From assembly GCA_945877815.1 (NCBI GenBank), contig CAMDWJ010000003.1, positions 1 to 64,000 on the forward strand: 64,000 nt of DNA. The letters are read 5' to 3'. How positions within the stretch are numbered: position 1 is the stretch's first letter; each line of letters starts with the position of its first letter. A model generated the notes under the pieces. It made no database searches. It was not told the origin of the DNA and saw only the letters and a list, made by a program, of their open reading frames with translations. Made by a program: the position numbers and the translations under genes. This document shows, piece by piece, positions 9,468 through 18,701 of the stretch. Source of the DNA: Caenispirillum bisanense (GTDB taxonomy: Bacteria; Pseudomonadota; Alphaproteobacteria; Rhodospirillales; UBA2165).

Positions 9468-9893
9468 TCAATCCGCCAGCAGACCAGCCGCCTCGACGCC
9501 CGCCTTCGCGGCCAATTCGTCGTTGTCGGAAGTATCGCCGGTCACGCCGACAGCGCCGATCACTTCGCCGTCCTTGCTTTTGACCAATATGCCGCCCGCA
9601 ACAGGGATGAACCTCCCGCCCGAGGCCGCCGCCAGCGCATTGGCGAAGTGCGGGCGTTGCTGCGCCATCGTTTCGATATTGCGCGACGCCATGCCCATGC
9701 CGACCGCCGCGTAAGCCTTGCCGAAGGCGATCTCGAACCGCATCACACTCGAATTGTCGGCCTTTTTGAAGGCGATGAGATTCCCGCCCGCGTCGAGAAC
9801 GGCGGCGGACAGAGGGCGCATTTTCGCTTCCTGGCCCTTTTTCATGGCGGTGTCGATGATGGTGTTTGCCTGTTCGAGCGAGATTTTCGTCAT
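9468..9893 (-). CDS. GlcG/HbpS-family haem-binding-like protein
   Basis: A 141-residue protein of the family formerly called DUF336. The conserved blocks are present: MRPLSAAVLDAGGNLIAF, FGKAYAAVGMG, and the glycine-rich GGRFIPVAGGILV followed by EVIGAVGVTGDTSDND. Members include haem-binding HbpS and GlcG; the function of most is not established. There is no signal peptide, so it should be cytoplasmic. It is transcribed together with, and ahead of, the TauE-like gene. Confidence 0.85.
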   Translation of the reverse strand: MTKISLEQANTIIDTAMKKGQEAKMRPLSAAVLDAGGNLIAFKKADNSSVMRFEIAFGKAYAAVGMGMASRNIETMAQQRPHFANALAAASGGRFIPVAGGILVKSKDGEVIGAVGVTGDTSDNDELAAKAGVEAAGLLAD

Positions 9894-10071
9894 AACGGCC
9901 CCCTAATGAATAGAATTGCGCCGAGTGTATCTGCCGGGTGCGGCCCCGGCCACCCCCTCCCGTTCGGACGAGTAGGAAACTTCCCAACACATGGGCAGAA
10001 TCCGCTTTATGCATTTCGATGGATCGGTTAATCCCCAAAGGCGTATCGTTGTCCCCGGAGTTTCCGTATTC

Positions 10072-10587
10072 ATGCTCGTAGCAGATACCCCCGCACCCGT
10101 CCTCGCCACACCCGACGACTTCAAGCGCGGGATGCGCCAGCTCGCGGCTGGGGTCAATGTCATCACCGTCGCCATTGACGGCGTGCGCGAAGGGCTGACG
10201 GCAACCGCAGTTTGTTCGATTTCGGCCGAGCCGCCGCACCTTTTGGTCTGCATCAATTCGACGGCCGGCGCACATGGCTCGATCCACCGCGCCGGCGCTT
10301 TTTGCCTCAATGTGCTTGCCCAAGACCAGGAAGCCATCGCGCGCCGTTTCGCCAACATGGATGGATCCGAACGCCAGGATCGATTCTCGATTGGAAGCTG
10401 GACGACGCTGTCCACCGGAGCGCCGGCGCTCGACGGCGCTCTCGCGAACTTCGACTGCATCGTGGTGCGCGAGATCGAGGCCGCGACACACACGGTCTTC
10501 ATCGGCCGCGTTCTGGGCGTGCGCACCAACGAGGCCGGCGCGCCTTTGATCTATAGCCACGGACGTTTTACCGGGATCGCCGATTAG
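10072..10587 (+). CDS. flavin reductase-like domain protein (FMN-binding)
   Basis: The 171-residue protein has the split-barrel flavin reductase fold used to supply reduced flavin to two-component monooxygenases. Characteristic parts are FKRGMRQLAAGVNVIT, GLTATAVCSISAEPPHLLVCIN, GAFCLNVLA and the His-ended IYSHGRF. The frame is open from 9991; the ATG at 10072 is preferred since family members begin shortly before the FxxxM segment, though its ribosome site is modest. No monooxygenase partner is adjacent. The sirtuin gene follows after 15 bases and may be co-transcribed. Confidence 0.85.
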   Translation: MLVADTPAPVLATPDDFKRGMRQLAAGVNVITVAIDGVREGLTATAVCSISAEPPHLLVCINSTAGAHGSIHRAGAFCLNVLAQDQEAIARRFANMDGSERQDRFSIGSWTTLSTGAPALDGALANFDCIVVREIEAATHTVFIGRVLGVRTNEAGAPLIYSHGRFTGIAD

Positions 10588-10602
10588 CGCTAAGATCGCA
10601 GC

Positions 10603-11349
10603 ATGGTCGATGCCATTGCAGACTTACGCGACCTGATCGCCCACGCCAGCCGCACGGTGATATTCACCGGCGCCGGCATCTCGACAGAATCGGGCATCCC
10701 CGATTTCCGCAGCCCGGGCGGCATCTGGACCAAGAACCAGCCGATCCAGTTCCAGGATTTCATGGCATCCGAAGACGCGCGTCGCGAAACCTGGCGGCGC
10801 AAGATCGAGACCGACAAGGTCATGCTCCAGGCCCAGCCCAACAGGGGCCATCTCGCCATCGCCAAGCTGATGCATATGAGCACTGTGCGCCATCTCGTCA
10901 CCCAGAATATCGACGGGTTGCATCAGGCAGGCGGCGCGCCCGAGGCTCGCGTGATCGAACTACACGGCAACGCGACCTACGCAGCGTGCCTGGAATGCGC
11001 GGAACGCTTCGAGCTTGAGCCGATCAAGCGCGCCTTCGATACGGACGGCACGCTTCCCGTTTGCGCCTGCGGCGGGCACGTGAAGACGGCGACCATCTCG
11101 TTCGGCCAGCAGATGCCGCAAGAACCGATGCGTCGCGCCAACGAAGCAGCCAACAATTGCGACCTGTTCATCGCCGTGGGCTCGTCGCTGGTCGTCTATC
11201 CGGCCGCGGGATTCCCGCTGATCGCAAAAAATGCGGGCGCGGATCTCGTCATCATCAACCGCGACCCCACCGACCAGGACCAGTTCGCCGATCTCGTCAT
11301 CCACGGCGAAATTGGGCCAACCTTGGCGAAAGTCGTGCCGCTCGATTGA
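10603..11349 (+). CDS. cobB: NAD-dependent protein deacylase (Sir2 family)
   Basis: The 248-residue sirtuin removes acyl groups from protein lysines using NAD. FTGAGISTESGIPDFRSPGG is the NAD-binding signature, TQNIDGLHQAGG holds the conserved Gln-Asn-Asp, and the catalytic His is in IELHGN. A zinc site is formed by CLEC and CAC (C-x2-C then C-x-C), and SFGQQMP follows. Length and order are normal. It is preceded closely by the flavin reductase gene. CobB is used as the usual bacterial name for this family; the target proteins cannot be inferred. Confidence 0.9.
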   Translation: MVDAIADLRDLIAHASRTVIFTGAGISTESGIPDFRSPGGIWTKNQPIQFQDFMASEDARRETWRRKIETDKVMLQAQPNRGHLAIAKLMHMSTVRHLVTQNIDGLHQAGGAPEARVIELHGNATYAACLECAERFELEPIKRAFDTDGTLPVCACGGHVKTATISFGQQMPQEPMRRANEAANNCDLFIAVGSSLVVYPAAGFPLIAKNAGADLVIINRDPTDQDQFADLVIHGEIGPTLAKVVPLD

Positions 11350-11356
11350 CCGCCTT

Positions 11357-11379
11357 CATGCTTCGACAAACTCAGCATG
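11357..11379. repeat. short intergenic inverted repeat (CATGCT...AGCATG)
   Basis: CATGCT at 11357-11362 pairs with AGCATG at 11374-11379 around an 11-base loop that reads TCGACAAACTC. The wording, TTCGACAA-CTCAGCATGAGG, resembles a dispersed intergenic repeat common in alphaproteobacteria. It lies between the convergent sirtuin and binding-protein genes. Copy number elsewhere cannot be judged from this window. Confidence 0.45.
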
Positions 11380-11437
11380 AGGCCTCACCCTGAACCTGCC
11401 ATAGCGCGGCTTGCCGCGCGGTCCGCGCGAAGCGCGA

Positions 11438-12985
11438 TTACTTCCAGCTGAAATCGCCGGCCTGGACGCCCGGCGTCTGGATGGTACCGCCGCTGATGCC
11501 GATTTCCTTGCGCATCACGAACTGCACCGGGATGGGAGCTACCGGCAAGACATAGGCGCGTTCGGTATAGGCATTGAAAATTTTGCGGCCGATCTCCAGG
11601 CGCTTGTCCGGGTTCATCTCGCTGTTGAAATCGTTGGCCCAGCCGAAAATCTCCTGATCGCCGTGAAAATCGAGACGCTGAGGATCCGCGAACAGATTCA
11701 ACACGCCCGCCGCATCGGCCATCGAGCCCGCGGGGAAACCGGCCAGCACGAGTTGGATCCTGTTCTCGCGTTTCATCTTCAGATAGGTGCCGGCCGGAAT
11801 GCAGTTGATCTTCGGTGTGAGCCCGATCTTGCGGAATTGTTCGGCGACGACCGTCGAGATGCGGGTGTAGCGCGTGCCGGTGTAGCAGCTGACCTCGACC
11901 TCGAAGCCGTTGGGATAACCCGCCTCGGCGAGCAGTCTCTTGGCCTCGGCGACGTTCTGCTTCGGCAATTCGACCGTGTAGTCGCAGCCCACCTGTATCC
12001 CCTTCCAGCACATGGCCGGCACCGGCGGGATCGGATCGTCGCCAACCGACATTTTGGTGGTGTCGTTGCGATCAAGCGCCAGGAACATCGCCTTGCGCAC
12101 GCGCACATCGCTGAGCGCCTTGTTGCCAGCCGCCCCCATCGCGTCGATCGCCATATAGACATAGCTGATACGCTGATCGACGAAGGAGGTGAAACGCACA
12201 TCCTTCAAGATATCGGGTACCTGGGTGACCTCAGGCTCCTTGATGGCATCGACGCCGTCGGACAGAAGCTGAGCCAGCTGAGTGCCGGGATCCGGGATCG
12301 GCAAAAGATGAAAGCGGCCGATCTTAGCCGAAGGCTTGCCCGGTCCCGCCATCTCGTAGTCCGGGTTCTTGACCAGGATGATACCGGTGTTGCTGTCGAC
12401 CTGGGCCGCACGATAGGGACCGGTGCCGACCGGAGCGCGCCCAAAATCCTTGCGGTCGGCGAGCTTGGTCGTGACGTGCGTGGGCCAGATATCGCTGCCT
12501 GCGGTCAGACGTGCCAGCGCATGGGGCGTCGGACGCTTGGTCATCAGTCGAACGGTGTGCGGCCCGGTCTTTTCGACCTTGTCGATCCATTCCCAGTTGC
12601 CGGCGTTGGTCAGCTTGGCATCCGGATTGACGAACCACATCAAGCTGTCGATCACGTCTTCGGGCACGAAAGCCTGGCCGTCGTGCCATTTCACATCGTC
12701 GCGCAGCTCGAACTCGATCGTGAGGGGATCGATCTGCTTCCAGGATTTCGCGAGTCCGGGGACGAATTTTTTCGCCTCCTCGTCGAACATGATGAGCGTG
12801 TCGTACACCGCCATGGTCGAAAATTGGGTTTCGTTGATATTCCCAGAATAGGAATAGGAAATGAAGTCGATGGGGAATTTCAACGGTAAGCGCAATGTGT
12901 CCTTGGACTTCTGCGCCAGCGCATCGCCGCTGGCACCCACAGCCGCAACCAACCCCAATGCCGCGATCAATATCGTGCGTTTCAC
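11438..12985 (-). CDS. ABC transporter substrate-binding protein, family 5 (peptide/oligopeptide type)
   Basis: A 515-residue periplasmic binding protein with a signal peptide (MKRTILIAALGLVAAVGASG, cleavage expected after DALA). The SBP_bac_5 layout is clear: FVPGLAKSWKQIDP, the ELRDDVKWHDGQAF signature, a Cys pair in MCWKGIQVGC, and KRLLAEAGYPNGF before the C-terminal lobe. Family members bind peptides, nickel, or opine- and sugar-like solutes. There are no permease or ATPase genes nearby, so it must use a transporter encoded elsewhere. It is a paralogue of the broken gene at 20477-22039. Confidence 0.88.
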   Translation of the reverse strand: MKRTILIAALGLVAAVGASGDALAQKSKDTLRLPLKFPIDFISYSYSGNINETQFSTMAVYDTLIMFDEEAKKFVPGLAKSWKQIDPLTIEFELRDDVKWHDGQAFVPEDVIDSLMWFVNPDAKLTNAGNWEWIDKVEKTGPHTVRLMTKRPTPHALARLTAGSDIWPTHVTTKLADRKDFGRAPVGTGPYRAAQVDSNTGIILVKNPDYEMAGPGKPSAKIGRFHLLPIPDPGTQLAQLLSDGVDAIKEPEVTQVPDILKDVRFTSFVDQRISYVYMAIDAMGAAGNKALSDVRVRKAMFLALDRNDTTKMSVGDDPIPPVPAMCWKGIQVGCDYTVELPKQNVAEAKRLLAEAGYPNGFEVEVSCYTGTRYTRISTVVAEQFRKIGLTPKINCIPAGTYLKMKRENRIQLVLAGFPAGSMADAAGVLNLFADPQRLDFHGDQEIFGWANDFNSEMNPDKRLEIGRKIFNAYTERAYVLPVAPIPVQFVMRKEIGISGGTIQTPGVQAGDFSWK

Positions 12986-13078
12986 CGCAACCTCCCGTGA
13001 TCGAATAACTTACGTGAGAGGTAAACAATGACAGAGGCAACAATCAAGCGTCCCGTTCTTTCGTCGACAAATCCACTT

Positions 13079-13489
13079 TTATTGCAGCGTTCGCTCCGGT
13101 TCGGCGAAGCCCGACTTCGGCGCCTGCGTTTCGCCCGATTGGTGATGAACGAGCTTCCAGCCGCCGGTTTCGCGCACGAAAATGTTGGTCGCGACCAGCG
13201 TGAACTGGCCGACCGTTTCGTAGCAAATGACGATCGCGGTATCGCCGTGAAGTTCGACGACGGCCGCGTGCGCGGCGATGGCCTGTTGCTGGGGATTGGC
13301 GAGGATGGCGCGCCAGCTTTGCATGACCGTCGCGCGGCCGAGCAAAGGCGGCCAGCCAGGGTGCAGGCAACTCACCCCGTCGCCCGAAGACCAGATTTCA
13401 TCCATCGCATTGGCATCGCCGGTCTGTAAGGTCAGGTAGAAAGAATCGTTGGCGAAGAGGACCGCAGCCGTATCGCTGGCCGCGGTCAC
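13079..13489 (-). CDS. SnoaL-like / NTF2-fold protein
   Basis: A 136-residue protein of the SnoaL-like NTF2 fold, seen in NDAFYLTLQTGDANAMDEIW-like wording (SFYLTLQTGDANAMDEIW), the GVSCLHPGW core, and the ending TGGWKLVHHQSG. Such cone-shaped domains serve as isomerases, hydrolases or simple ligand-binding units; nothing here fixes a reaction. It starts with GTG at 13489, three bases after the TGA of the cNMP/TPR gene, so the two are almost certainly one transcript. Confidence 0.8.
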   Translation of the reverse strand: MTAASDTAAVLFANDSFYLTLQTGDANAMDEIWSSGDGVSCLHPGWPPLLGRATVMQSWRAILANPQQQAIAAHAAVVELHGDTAIVICYETVGQFTLVATNIFVRETGGWKLVHHQSGETQAPKSGFAEPERTLQ

Positions 13490-13492
13490 GTG

Positions 13493-15289
13493 TCAGAGTT
13501 CCGGCACGCGCGCCGTGCGGCGCTGGCGCTCCAGCCGCTCGGCGCGTTCCTCATCGGCCTCGTCTTCCCAATAGACGCGAGCAACGCGACGGGCCAGACG
13601 TGCGCGCAACATATCCTCCGCCTTCATCAGATTGCGCTCGGTGATTTTGGACAGACGCGCCAAGCCATAGGCGAGATAAATTTCGAGCGCCTTGCCGAAG
13701 GCTTCAGCGGACCCTTCGAGATGCTCCGAATCCTCGGTCATGCGCCCAAGCAAATAAAGTGCGGATCCGAGATTGTTCTGACTTGCTGCCCATAGAAATG
13801 GCGTTTCCTCGCGTGTGCGAACCTGCAACGATTCTTGACAGCTTTGCACAGCGCGCTGCAGCAATTCGACATTGCGCGCCATGTCGCCCCACATTTGCAA
13901 CGCGAGACCGAGGCCGTTTTTCGCGTCGCTCCATCTTAACGGAGCATCGGATCGGGTGAAGACCAAGAGGGCAGACTGATAACACGCAACCGACTGTTTG
14001 AGAATTTCGGTGTCACTGCGGATCGAATCGATTTTGTAGTGCGCGGCTCCCAAACATGCCTGCATGGTTGCCCATTCCCACGGGAACGATTCCTGCGTCA
14101 GGGTCTCGCACGCCGTGCGAAATCCCGCGATGGCGCTTTCCAGAATGTCGACGTCGCGGCTGCGCTCGCCGATATAGTGGCGGACACGGGCGAGGTGGTA
14201 GGTGACCGTGGCGTGATCGAGTGGCGTCAGTTCGGCCCTGATATTACCCAAAGCCTCGTCGTAGGCCTCGGCCGCCTGGCGATACCAGCTCGAATCGCCG
14301 AGATGGTGCCCGATCGTCGCGGCGACATTGGCATAACATGCCTGGATAGTGGCACGATCGGCGAGCGCCAGATCGGTCGGCGGCTGCGCCGCCGAATCCT
14401 GCGAATCGGCAAGCGCCTTGGTCAGCAGCGATTCGAGCCAGCGGCGATGCGCATCTCCGCGCGGGTTGGTCGCGGCAACACTGACCGCGACCAGCAAGCG
14501 GCCGTAGTCGGGCGCGAAACCGGCCGGCAGGACAAGCCGATCCGTGAGCAGAAACGCCCCTGGATGATCGCCGTCGGGGTTGCGTGAAATGAAACGCAGC
14601 TGGACCGTGCCGAATTCGTTCAACGCCCCCCAGATTACGAGATCCGCATTCTCGCGCACCAGAATTTGGCGGCCTAGCGCTGCCGCACCGGCGATATCGG
14701 ACGCTTCGAAGCCCTTGATCTGCGACCAGGCCGGCGCCGGTATCGGTTTCGTATGCACCGATTTGTTGAGCGCCAGCCCCGTAGCCAGACGTTCACCGAC
14801 GGTCCCGCGGGCGTCGCCGAACAACGGCGCGATACGCACTTCGAGCACACGGTTGGCGGCGCGGCGGCGTGCCATCAAGGCATCCAACAGATCCCATATC
14901 GAACGGCCTTTGCCGCGCGCATCGGTTGAACGGGCCGGCGTAATCATGTCGTTGGTCGCGCGCAGGCGGTTCGAAAGGCTGCCGATCAGCTTCAAGGCTG
15001 TCTCGGGACGGTCGCGCAAAGTCTCAAGGAAACCTTCGCGATCGACGACCTCCAGCACCACATCGCCGACCGCGCGCGCGGTGGCGCTGCGCACGGCTCG
15101 ATTGACGATACCCATTTCGCCGAAAATTTGTCCGGCCGCCAAAAGGGCAAGCCGCACGCGCCCGCCGGGGCGGGTCTTCAGCAATTCGACCTGGCCGTGC
15201 ACGATCAAGTAGGCATCGCGCGCGCGCTGCCCCTCATGGAAGATGATGTCCCCGGCCGCATAGCGGCGCTCGATATCGCTTATAACCAA
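13493..15289 (-). CDS. cyclic-nucleotide-binding-domain protein with TPR-like repeats
   Basis: The 598-residue protein starts with a cNMP-binding (CAP-like) beta-barrel: AAGDIIFHEGQRARDAYLI, AGQIFGEMGIVNRAVRSATA and a C-terminal helix. There is no HTH after it. Residues about 120-290 form a linker domain I do not recognise, with ENADLVIWG and FLLTDRLVLP. The remainder is a row of TPR-like helical pairs of about 50 residues with P-x-x-W-A/S-x-x-x-N-x-L-G wording (FLWAASQNNLGSALYLLG). It looks like a cytoplasmic scaffold gated by cAMP or cGMP. The partner is unknown; the SnoaL-like gene is co-transcribed. Confidence 0.75.
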   Translation of the reverse strand: MVISDIERRYAAGDIIFHEGQRARDAYLIVHGQVELLKTRPGGRVRLALLAAGQIFGEMGIVNRAVRSATARAVGDVVLEVVDREGFLETLRDRPETALKLIGSLSNRLRATNDMITPARSTDARGKGRSIWDLLDALMARRRAANRVLEVRIAPLFGDARGTVGERLATGLALNKSVHTKPIPAPAWSQIKGFEASDIAGAAALGRQILVRENADLVIWGALNEFGTVQLRFISRNPDGDHPGAFLLTDRLVLPAGFAPDYGRLLVAVSVAATNPRGDAHRRWLESLLTKALADSQDSAAQPPTDLALADRATIQACYANVAATIGHHLGDSSWYRQAAEAYDEALGNIRAELTPLDHATVTYHLARVRHYIGERSRDVDILESAIAGFRTACETLTQESFPWEWATMQACLGAAHYKIDSIRSDTEILKQSVACYQSALLVFTRSDAPLRWSDAKNGLGLALQMWGDMARNVELLQRAVQSCQESLQVRTREETPFLWAASQNNLGSALYLLGRMTEDSEHLEGSAEAFGKALEIYLAYGLARLSKITERNLMKAEDMLRARLARRVARVYWEDEADEERAERLERQRRTARVPEL

Positions 15290-15389
15290 AGATTTTGAAC
15301 CTTATTCCGCGCCTCGATCATGGCCCGGACTCGTTGCGATTCAGTAAATGGCAGTCACAACTGCTCGTGGTTTGGCGAGGTTTCAGCGG

Positions 15390-15404
15390 GCTCGCTCCGC
15401 GAGC
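15390..15404 (-). terminator. short hairpin downstream of pip
   Basis: GCTCGC and GCGAGC pair around a 3-base loop, directly after the end of the prolyl iminopeptidase gene on its strand. No strong T-run follows, so function as a terminator is only likely. Confidence 0.35.
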
Positions 15405-15410
15405 AAGGAT

Positions 15411-16373
15411 CTAAATCCCCCGCTTGAATTTCTCCGTGGCGGCGACCAGCGCCGAGCGGATTGACGGCTCCATCGCGGAATGGCCGGCATCCGGCACAAC
15501 CACATAATCGGCTTCGGGCCAGGCTCGGTGCAGGGCCTCGGCCGTCGCGATCGGGCAGATCATATCATAACGGCCCTGGACCATGACGGCCGGAATGTGG
15601 CGGATGCGGTCGATATGGGCGAAGAAATGATCGTCCGGAACGAATAGCTTGTGGACGAAATAATGGGCTTCTAGCCGGGCAAGCGCCAGGGCCGCACGCC
15701 CGGAATCAAAACCGGCGACGTTGCGCGGATTGGGTAACAGCGTCGAGCAAGCTCCCTCAAATCGCGCCCACACGCGCGCTGCCGGAAGATTAATCGAGGC
15801 ATCGGGACTGGTCAGACGACGGTGATAGGCCGCCAGCAGATCGCCGCGCTCGGCCTCCGGCAAAAACTCGACAAATTCGCGATGACGTTCCGGGAAGACC
15901 TGGGAAATACCGTGCAAAAACCAATCGAGTTCGGAATTCCGGCACAGAAAAATGCCCCGCAGAACGAAAGCGCTGACCCGCTCGGGATGGGCGATGCCGT
16001 AGGCGAGCGCCAATGCGCTGCCCCACGATCCGCCGAACACCAGCCATTTATCGACCGCGAGATGGCGACGCAGGGTTTCCATGTCCGCGATCAGATGCTG
16101 GGTCGAATTGTCGGTCGTATCAGCATAGGGCGTAGAGCGGCCGCTGCCGCGTTGGTCGAGCACGATGATCCGGTAGAATTCGGGATCGAAGAACCGCCGA
16201 TGAGCCGGCGAGGAGCCGGCACCCGGCCCGCCGTGGAGGAATACCGCCGGCACACCGCCGGGGTTTCCAGAAACCTCCCAATACATTGTATGGTGGCCGT
16301 CCAAATCGAGCATGCCGCGTTCGTGCGGCTCGATCTCCGGATACAGCTGATATTGCTTCGAACTAACGTCCAT
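15411..16373 (-). CDS. pip: prolyl iminopeptidase (alpha/beta hydrolase, S33)
   Basis: A 320-residue serine peptidase that releases N-terminal proline from peptides. HGGPGAG is the oxyanion-hole motif, DQRGSGRSTPYADTTDNST is diagnostic of the family, and GGSWGSALALAY holds the nucleophile Ser. The acid is in VQGRYDMICP and the His in DAGHSAMEP. The length is normal. Its ATG overlaps by two bases the ATG proposed for the divergent SNase-like gene, so both promoters would have to lie inside the opposite gene, or the SNase start is later. Confidence 0.92.
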   Translation of the reverse strand: MDVSSKQYQLYPEIEPHERGMLDLDGHHTMYWEVSGNPGGVPAVFLHGGPGAGSSPAHRRFFDPEFYRIIVLDQRGSGRSTPYADTTDNSTQHLIADMETLRRHLAVDKWLVFGGSWGSALALAYGIAHPERVSAFVLRGIFLCRNSELDWFLHGISQVFPERHREFVEFLPEAERGDLLAAYHRRLTSPDASINLPAARVWARFEGACSTLLPNPRNVAGFDSGRAALALARLEAHYFVHKLFVPDDHFFAHIDRIRHIPAVMVQGRYDMICPIATAEALHRAWPEADYVVVPDAGHSAMEPSIRSALVAATEKFKRGI

Positions 16374-17205
16374 GCAGTTTACCTCTAGGGCACCCTCAAA
16401 CGCCTGTCAAAAAATATTAGCGCGACGGCTGTGCGCCGCCTTGCTCATGTTGCTCTTAGTCGTGCCTCCAGCGGCGGCGGATGAACTGGTTTCGGGCGGC
16501 AGCGCGATGGCTGTCAGCGTGGTCGACGGCGATACGATCCTGCTCGACCGCGAAATCGCGGGCAGTCGCGAGGTCCGTCTGGTCGGGCTGCAGGCACCCA
16601 AGCTGCCGCTTGGCCGGGCGGGGTTCCGCGAATGGCCCCACGCCAAAGAAGCCAAGGCCGGGCTCGAGAAATTAGTGCTCGGCCGCATGCTGGACCTCGG
16701 TTTCGGCGGCCAGCGCACCGATCGTTACAATCGGCTATTGGCTCATCTGACGCGCGATGACGGGGTCTGGATACAAGGCGCCATGCTGGATGCGGGCCTG
16801 GCCCGCGTTTATTCCTTCGCTGACAATCGCGCCCGTGTTGCCGAGATGCTGATGCGCGAACGGGGTGCACGGACCGCACGGCACGGCATTTGGAATCATC
16901 CCTATTATGCGATCCGGACACCGGACGAGACTGCCAAACATATCAATTCCTTTGAATTGATCGAGGGCACTGTTCTTGGCGTGGCTATTGTCTCCGGACG
17001 CGCCTATATCAATTTCGGCGCCAACTGGCGAACCGACTTCACCGTGACCCTCACCGCGAAAACCACAAGACAGTTCTTGCAGGAAGGCATCCGGCCCGAA
17101 AATTATAAAGGCCGCCGCGTCCGTGTGCGTGGCTGGCTACAATCGCGCGACGGACCGATGATCGAAGCGACCCACTCCGACCAAATCGAGGTGCTCGACA
17201 AATGA
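16372..17205 (+). CDS. thermonuclease-family (SNase-like) secreted protein
   Basis: A 277-residue exported protein; the stretch RRLCAALLMLLLVVPPAAA is a clear signal sequence with cleavage near AAADE. The SNase fold starts at VSVVDGDTILL, with EVRLVGLQAPKLPLG, then DRYNRLLAHL and GLARVYSF. Two acidic residues that bind calcium and activate water in staphylococcal nuclease (in the usual D-x-P-E) read Gln and Lys here (QAPK), a variation I associate with an alphaproteobacterial subfamily, so nuclease activity is uncertain. A C-terminal domain of about 80 residues follows. The M48 gene overlaps its stop by ATGA. A start nearer 16447 is possible. Confidence 0.75.
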   Translation: MQFTSRAPSNACQKILARRLCAALLMLLLVVPPAAADELVSGGSAMAVSVVDGDTILLDREIAGSREVRLVGLQAPKLPLGRAGFREWPHAKEAKAGLEKLVLGRMLDLGFGGQRTDRYNRLLAHLTRDDGVWIQGAMLDAGLARVYSFADNRARVAEMLMRERGARTARHGIWNHPYYAIRTPDETAKHINSFELIEGTVLGVAIVSGRAYINFGANWRTDFTVTLTAKTTRQFLQEGIRPENYKGRRVRVRGWLQSRDGPMIEATHSDQIEVLDK

Positions 17206-18677
17206 CCGGATATTTCCGCACCCTTCTGCTGATCCTTGGCCTTGGCACCACCGCCATCGCGCTGAGCGGTTGCGAAACCAATCCTGCCACCGGCGAGAAC
17301 ATGCTGACCCTGGGCACCTCGATCCAGGATGAACAGAAGATCGGCGCGCAGCAGCATCCGAACATCATCCGCGAGTTCGGTGGTGTCTACGACGATCCTA
17401 ATGTCACGGGTTATGTGGCGATCGTCGCCTCCAAGCTCGCCGCCGCTTCGGAGCTGCCAAATATCGAGTGGCACTTCACCGTCCTCAATAGCGAAGACAT
17501 CAATGCGTTCGCCCTGCCGGGCGGCTATGTGTATGTGACGCGCGGACTCATGGCGCTGGCCGGCAACGAAGCCGAGCTGGCTGGCGTGCTCGCGCATGAG
17601 ATCGGGCATGTCACCGCCCGCCATTCCACCGAGCGCCAGTCCAAGGCAACGATTGCCGGGTTGTTTGGCGCCGGCCTCGGCCTCGTACTCGGCGGGCCGG
17701 CCGGCGACATCGCCAACCAGTTGGGATCGGGTTACATCCAGCACTATTCACAAGAGCAGGAATTCCAGGCCGATACGCTCGGCGTGCGCTATCTGTCGCG
17801 CACCGGCTATCAGACCCGAACGATGGCCGACTTCCTCTCGAAGCTGCGCGATTTTTCTCAGTTGCAGAACAAAATGCTCGGCCGACCCGCCAACGCCGTG
17901 GACCAGGCCGACTTCTTCGCGTCGCATCCACGCACCATCGACCGCGTCGAGCAGGCAACAGCTGAGGCCGCGCGGGTAACGGCGAGCGGCACGACGGTCA
18001 ATCGCGAGGCCTATCTCGAACGGCTCGATGGCATGACATTCGGCGACGATGCGGATCAAGGCTTGGTGCGCGGCCGCCATTTTATTCATCCGAAGCTGAT
18101 GTTCCGCTTCGAGGCGCCAACCGGATTTCGTCTCATCAATAAATCGGACAGCGTGCTCGGAATGGGACCCAACGGTTCGCTCATGGTGTTTGATATGAGC
18201 CCGAAGCCCTTCGCGGGCGCGGCGACCGAATATATTCGCAGCGTCTGGGTCCAGAATGCGAACCTCCAGGGACTCGAGCGCATCGAGGTCAACGGAATGG
18301 AGGGCGCCACAGCCACCGGGCGCGGCAATACGAACGCCGGCGTCGTCGATCTGCGCTTCGTGGCGGTCAAACAAAATGACGGCCGTATCTATCGCTTCCT
18401 GATGGCCACGCCAACCAGCCTGACCGAGCGCATGTCCGACTCGCTGCGGCGCCTGACCTATAGCTTGCGGCCGCTAACCGCGCAGGAGGCGGCGCAGGCC
18501 AAACCTTGGCGTATTCAGATTTATCGCGTTGGCGCGGGCGAAACCGCCGCCTCGCTCGCCAGCCGCATGGCCATGCCCGATTTCAAGGAAGATTGGTTCC
18601 GCACGCTAAACGGCCTTGCGCCGAGAGCACAGGTCCAACCCGGCCAGTTGGTGAAGCTGGTGGGCGAGGCGCGCTGA
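17202..18677 (+). CDS. M48-family metalloprotease lipoprotein
   Basis: The 491-residue periplasmic peptidase is probably anchored as a lipoprotein: the signal peptide ends in the lipobox ALSGC (C22-C25 region) followed by ETNPATG. The zinc motif is HEIGH in GVLAHEIGHVTARHS, and the third ligand Glu lies in QEQEFQADTLG, as in BepA/LoiP-type outer-membrane quality-control proteases. The family core is followed by a stretch of about 200 residues and a LysM-like ending (GAGETAASLASRM and QPGQLVKLV), which may bind peptidoglycan. It is coupled by ATGA to the SNase-like gene and followed by a terminator. Confidence 0.9.
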   Translation: MTGYFRTLLLILGLGTTAIALSGCETNPATGENMLTLGTSIQDEQKIGAQQHPNIIREFGGVYDDPNVTGYVAIVASKLAAASELPNIEWHFTVLNSEDINAFALPGGYVYVTRGLMALAGNEAELAGVLAHEIGHVTARHSTERQSKATIAGLFGAGLGLVLGGPAGDIANQLGSGYIQHYSQEQEFQADTLGVRYLSRTGYQTRTMADFLSKLRDFSQLQNKMLGRPANAVDQADFFASHPRTIDRVEQATAEAARVTASGTTVNREAYLERLDGMTFGDDADQGLVRGRHFIHPKLMFRFEAPTGFRLINKSDSVLGMGPNGSLMVFDMSPKPFAGAATEYIRSVWVQNANLQGLERIEVNGMEGATATGRGNTNAGVVDLRFVAVKQNDGRIYRFLMATPTSLTERMSDSLRRLTYSLRPLTAQEAAQAKPWRIQIYRVGAGETAASLASRMAMPDFKEDWFRTLNGLAPRAQVQPGQLVKLVGEAR

Positions 18678-18701
18678 GCCGAGCGCAGCGACGGCACATA
18701 A

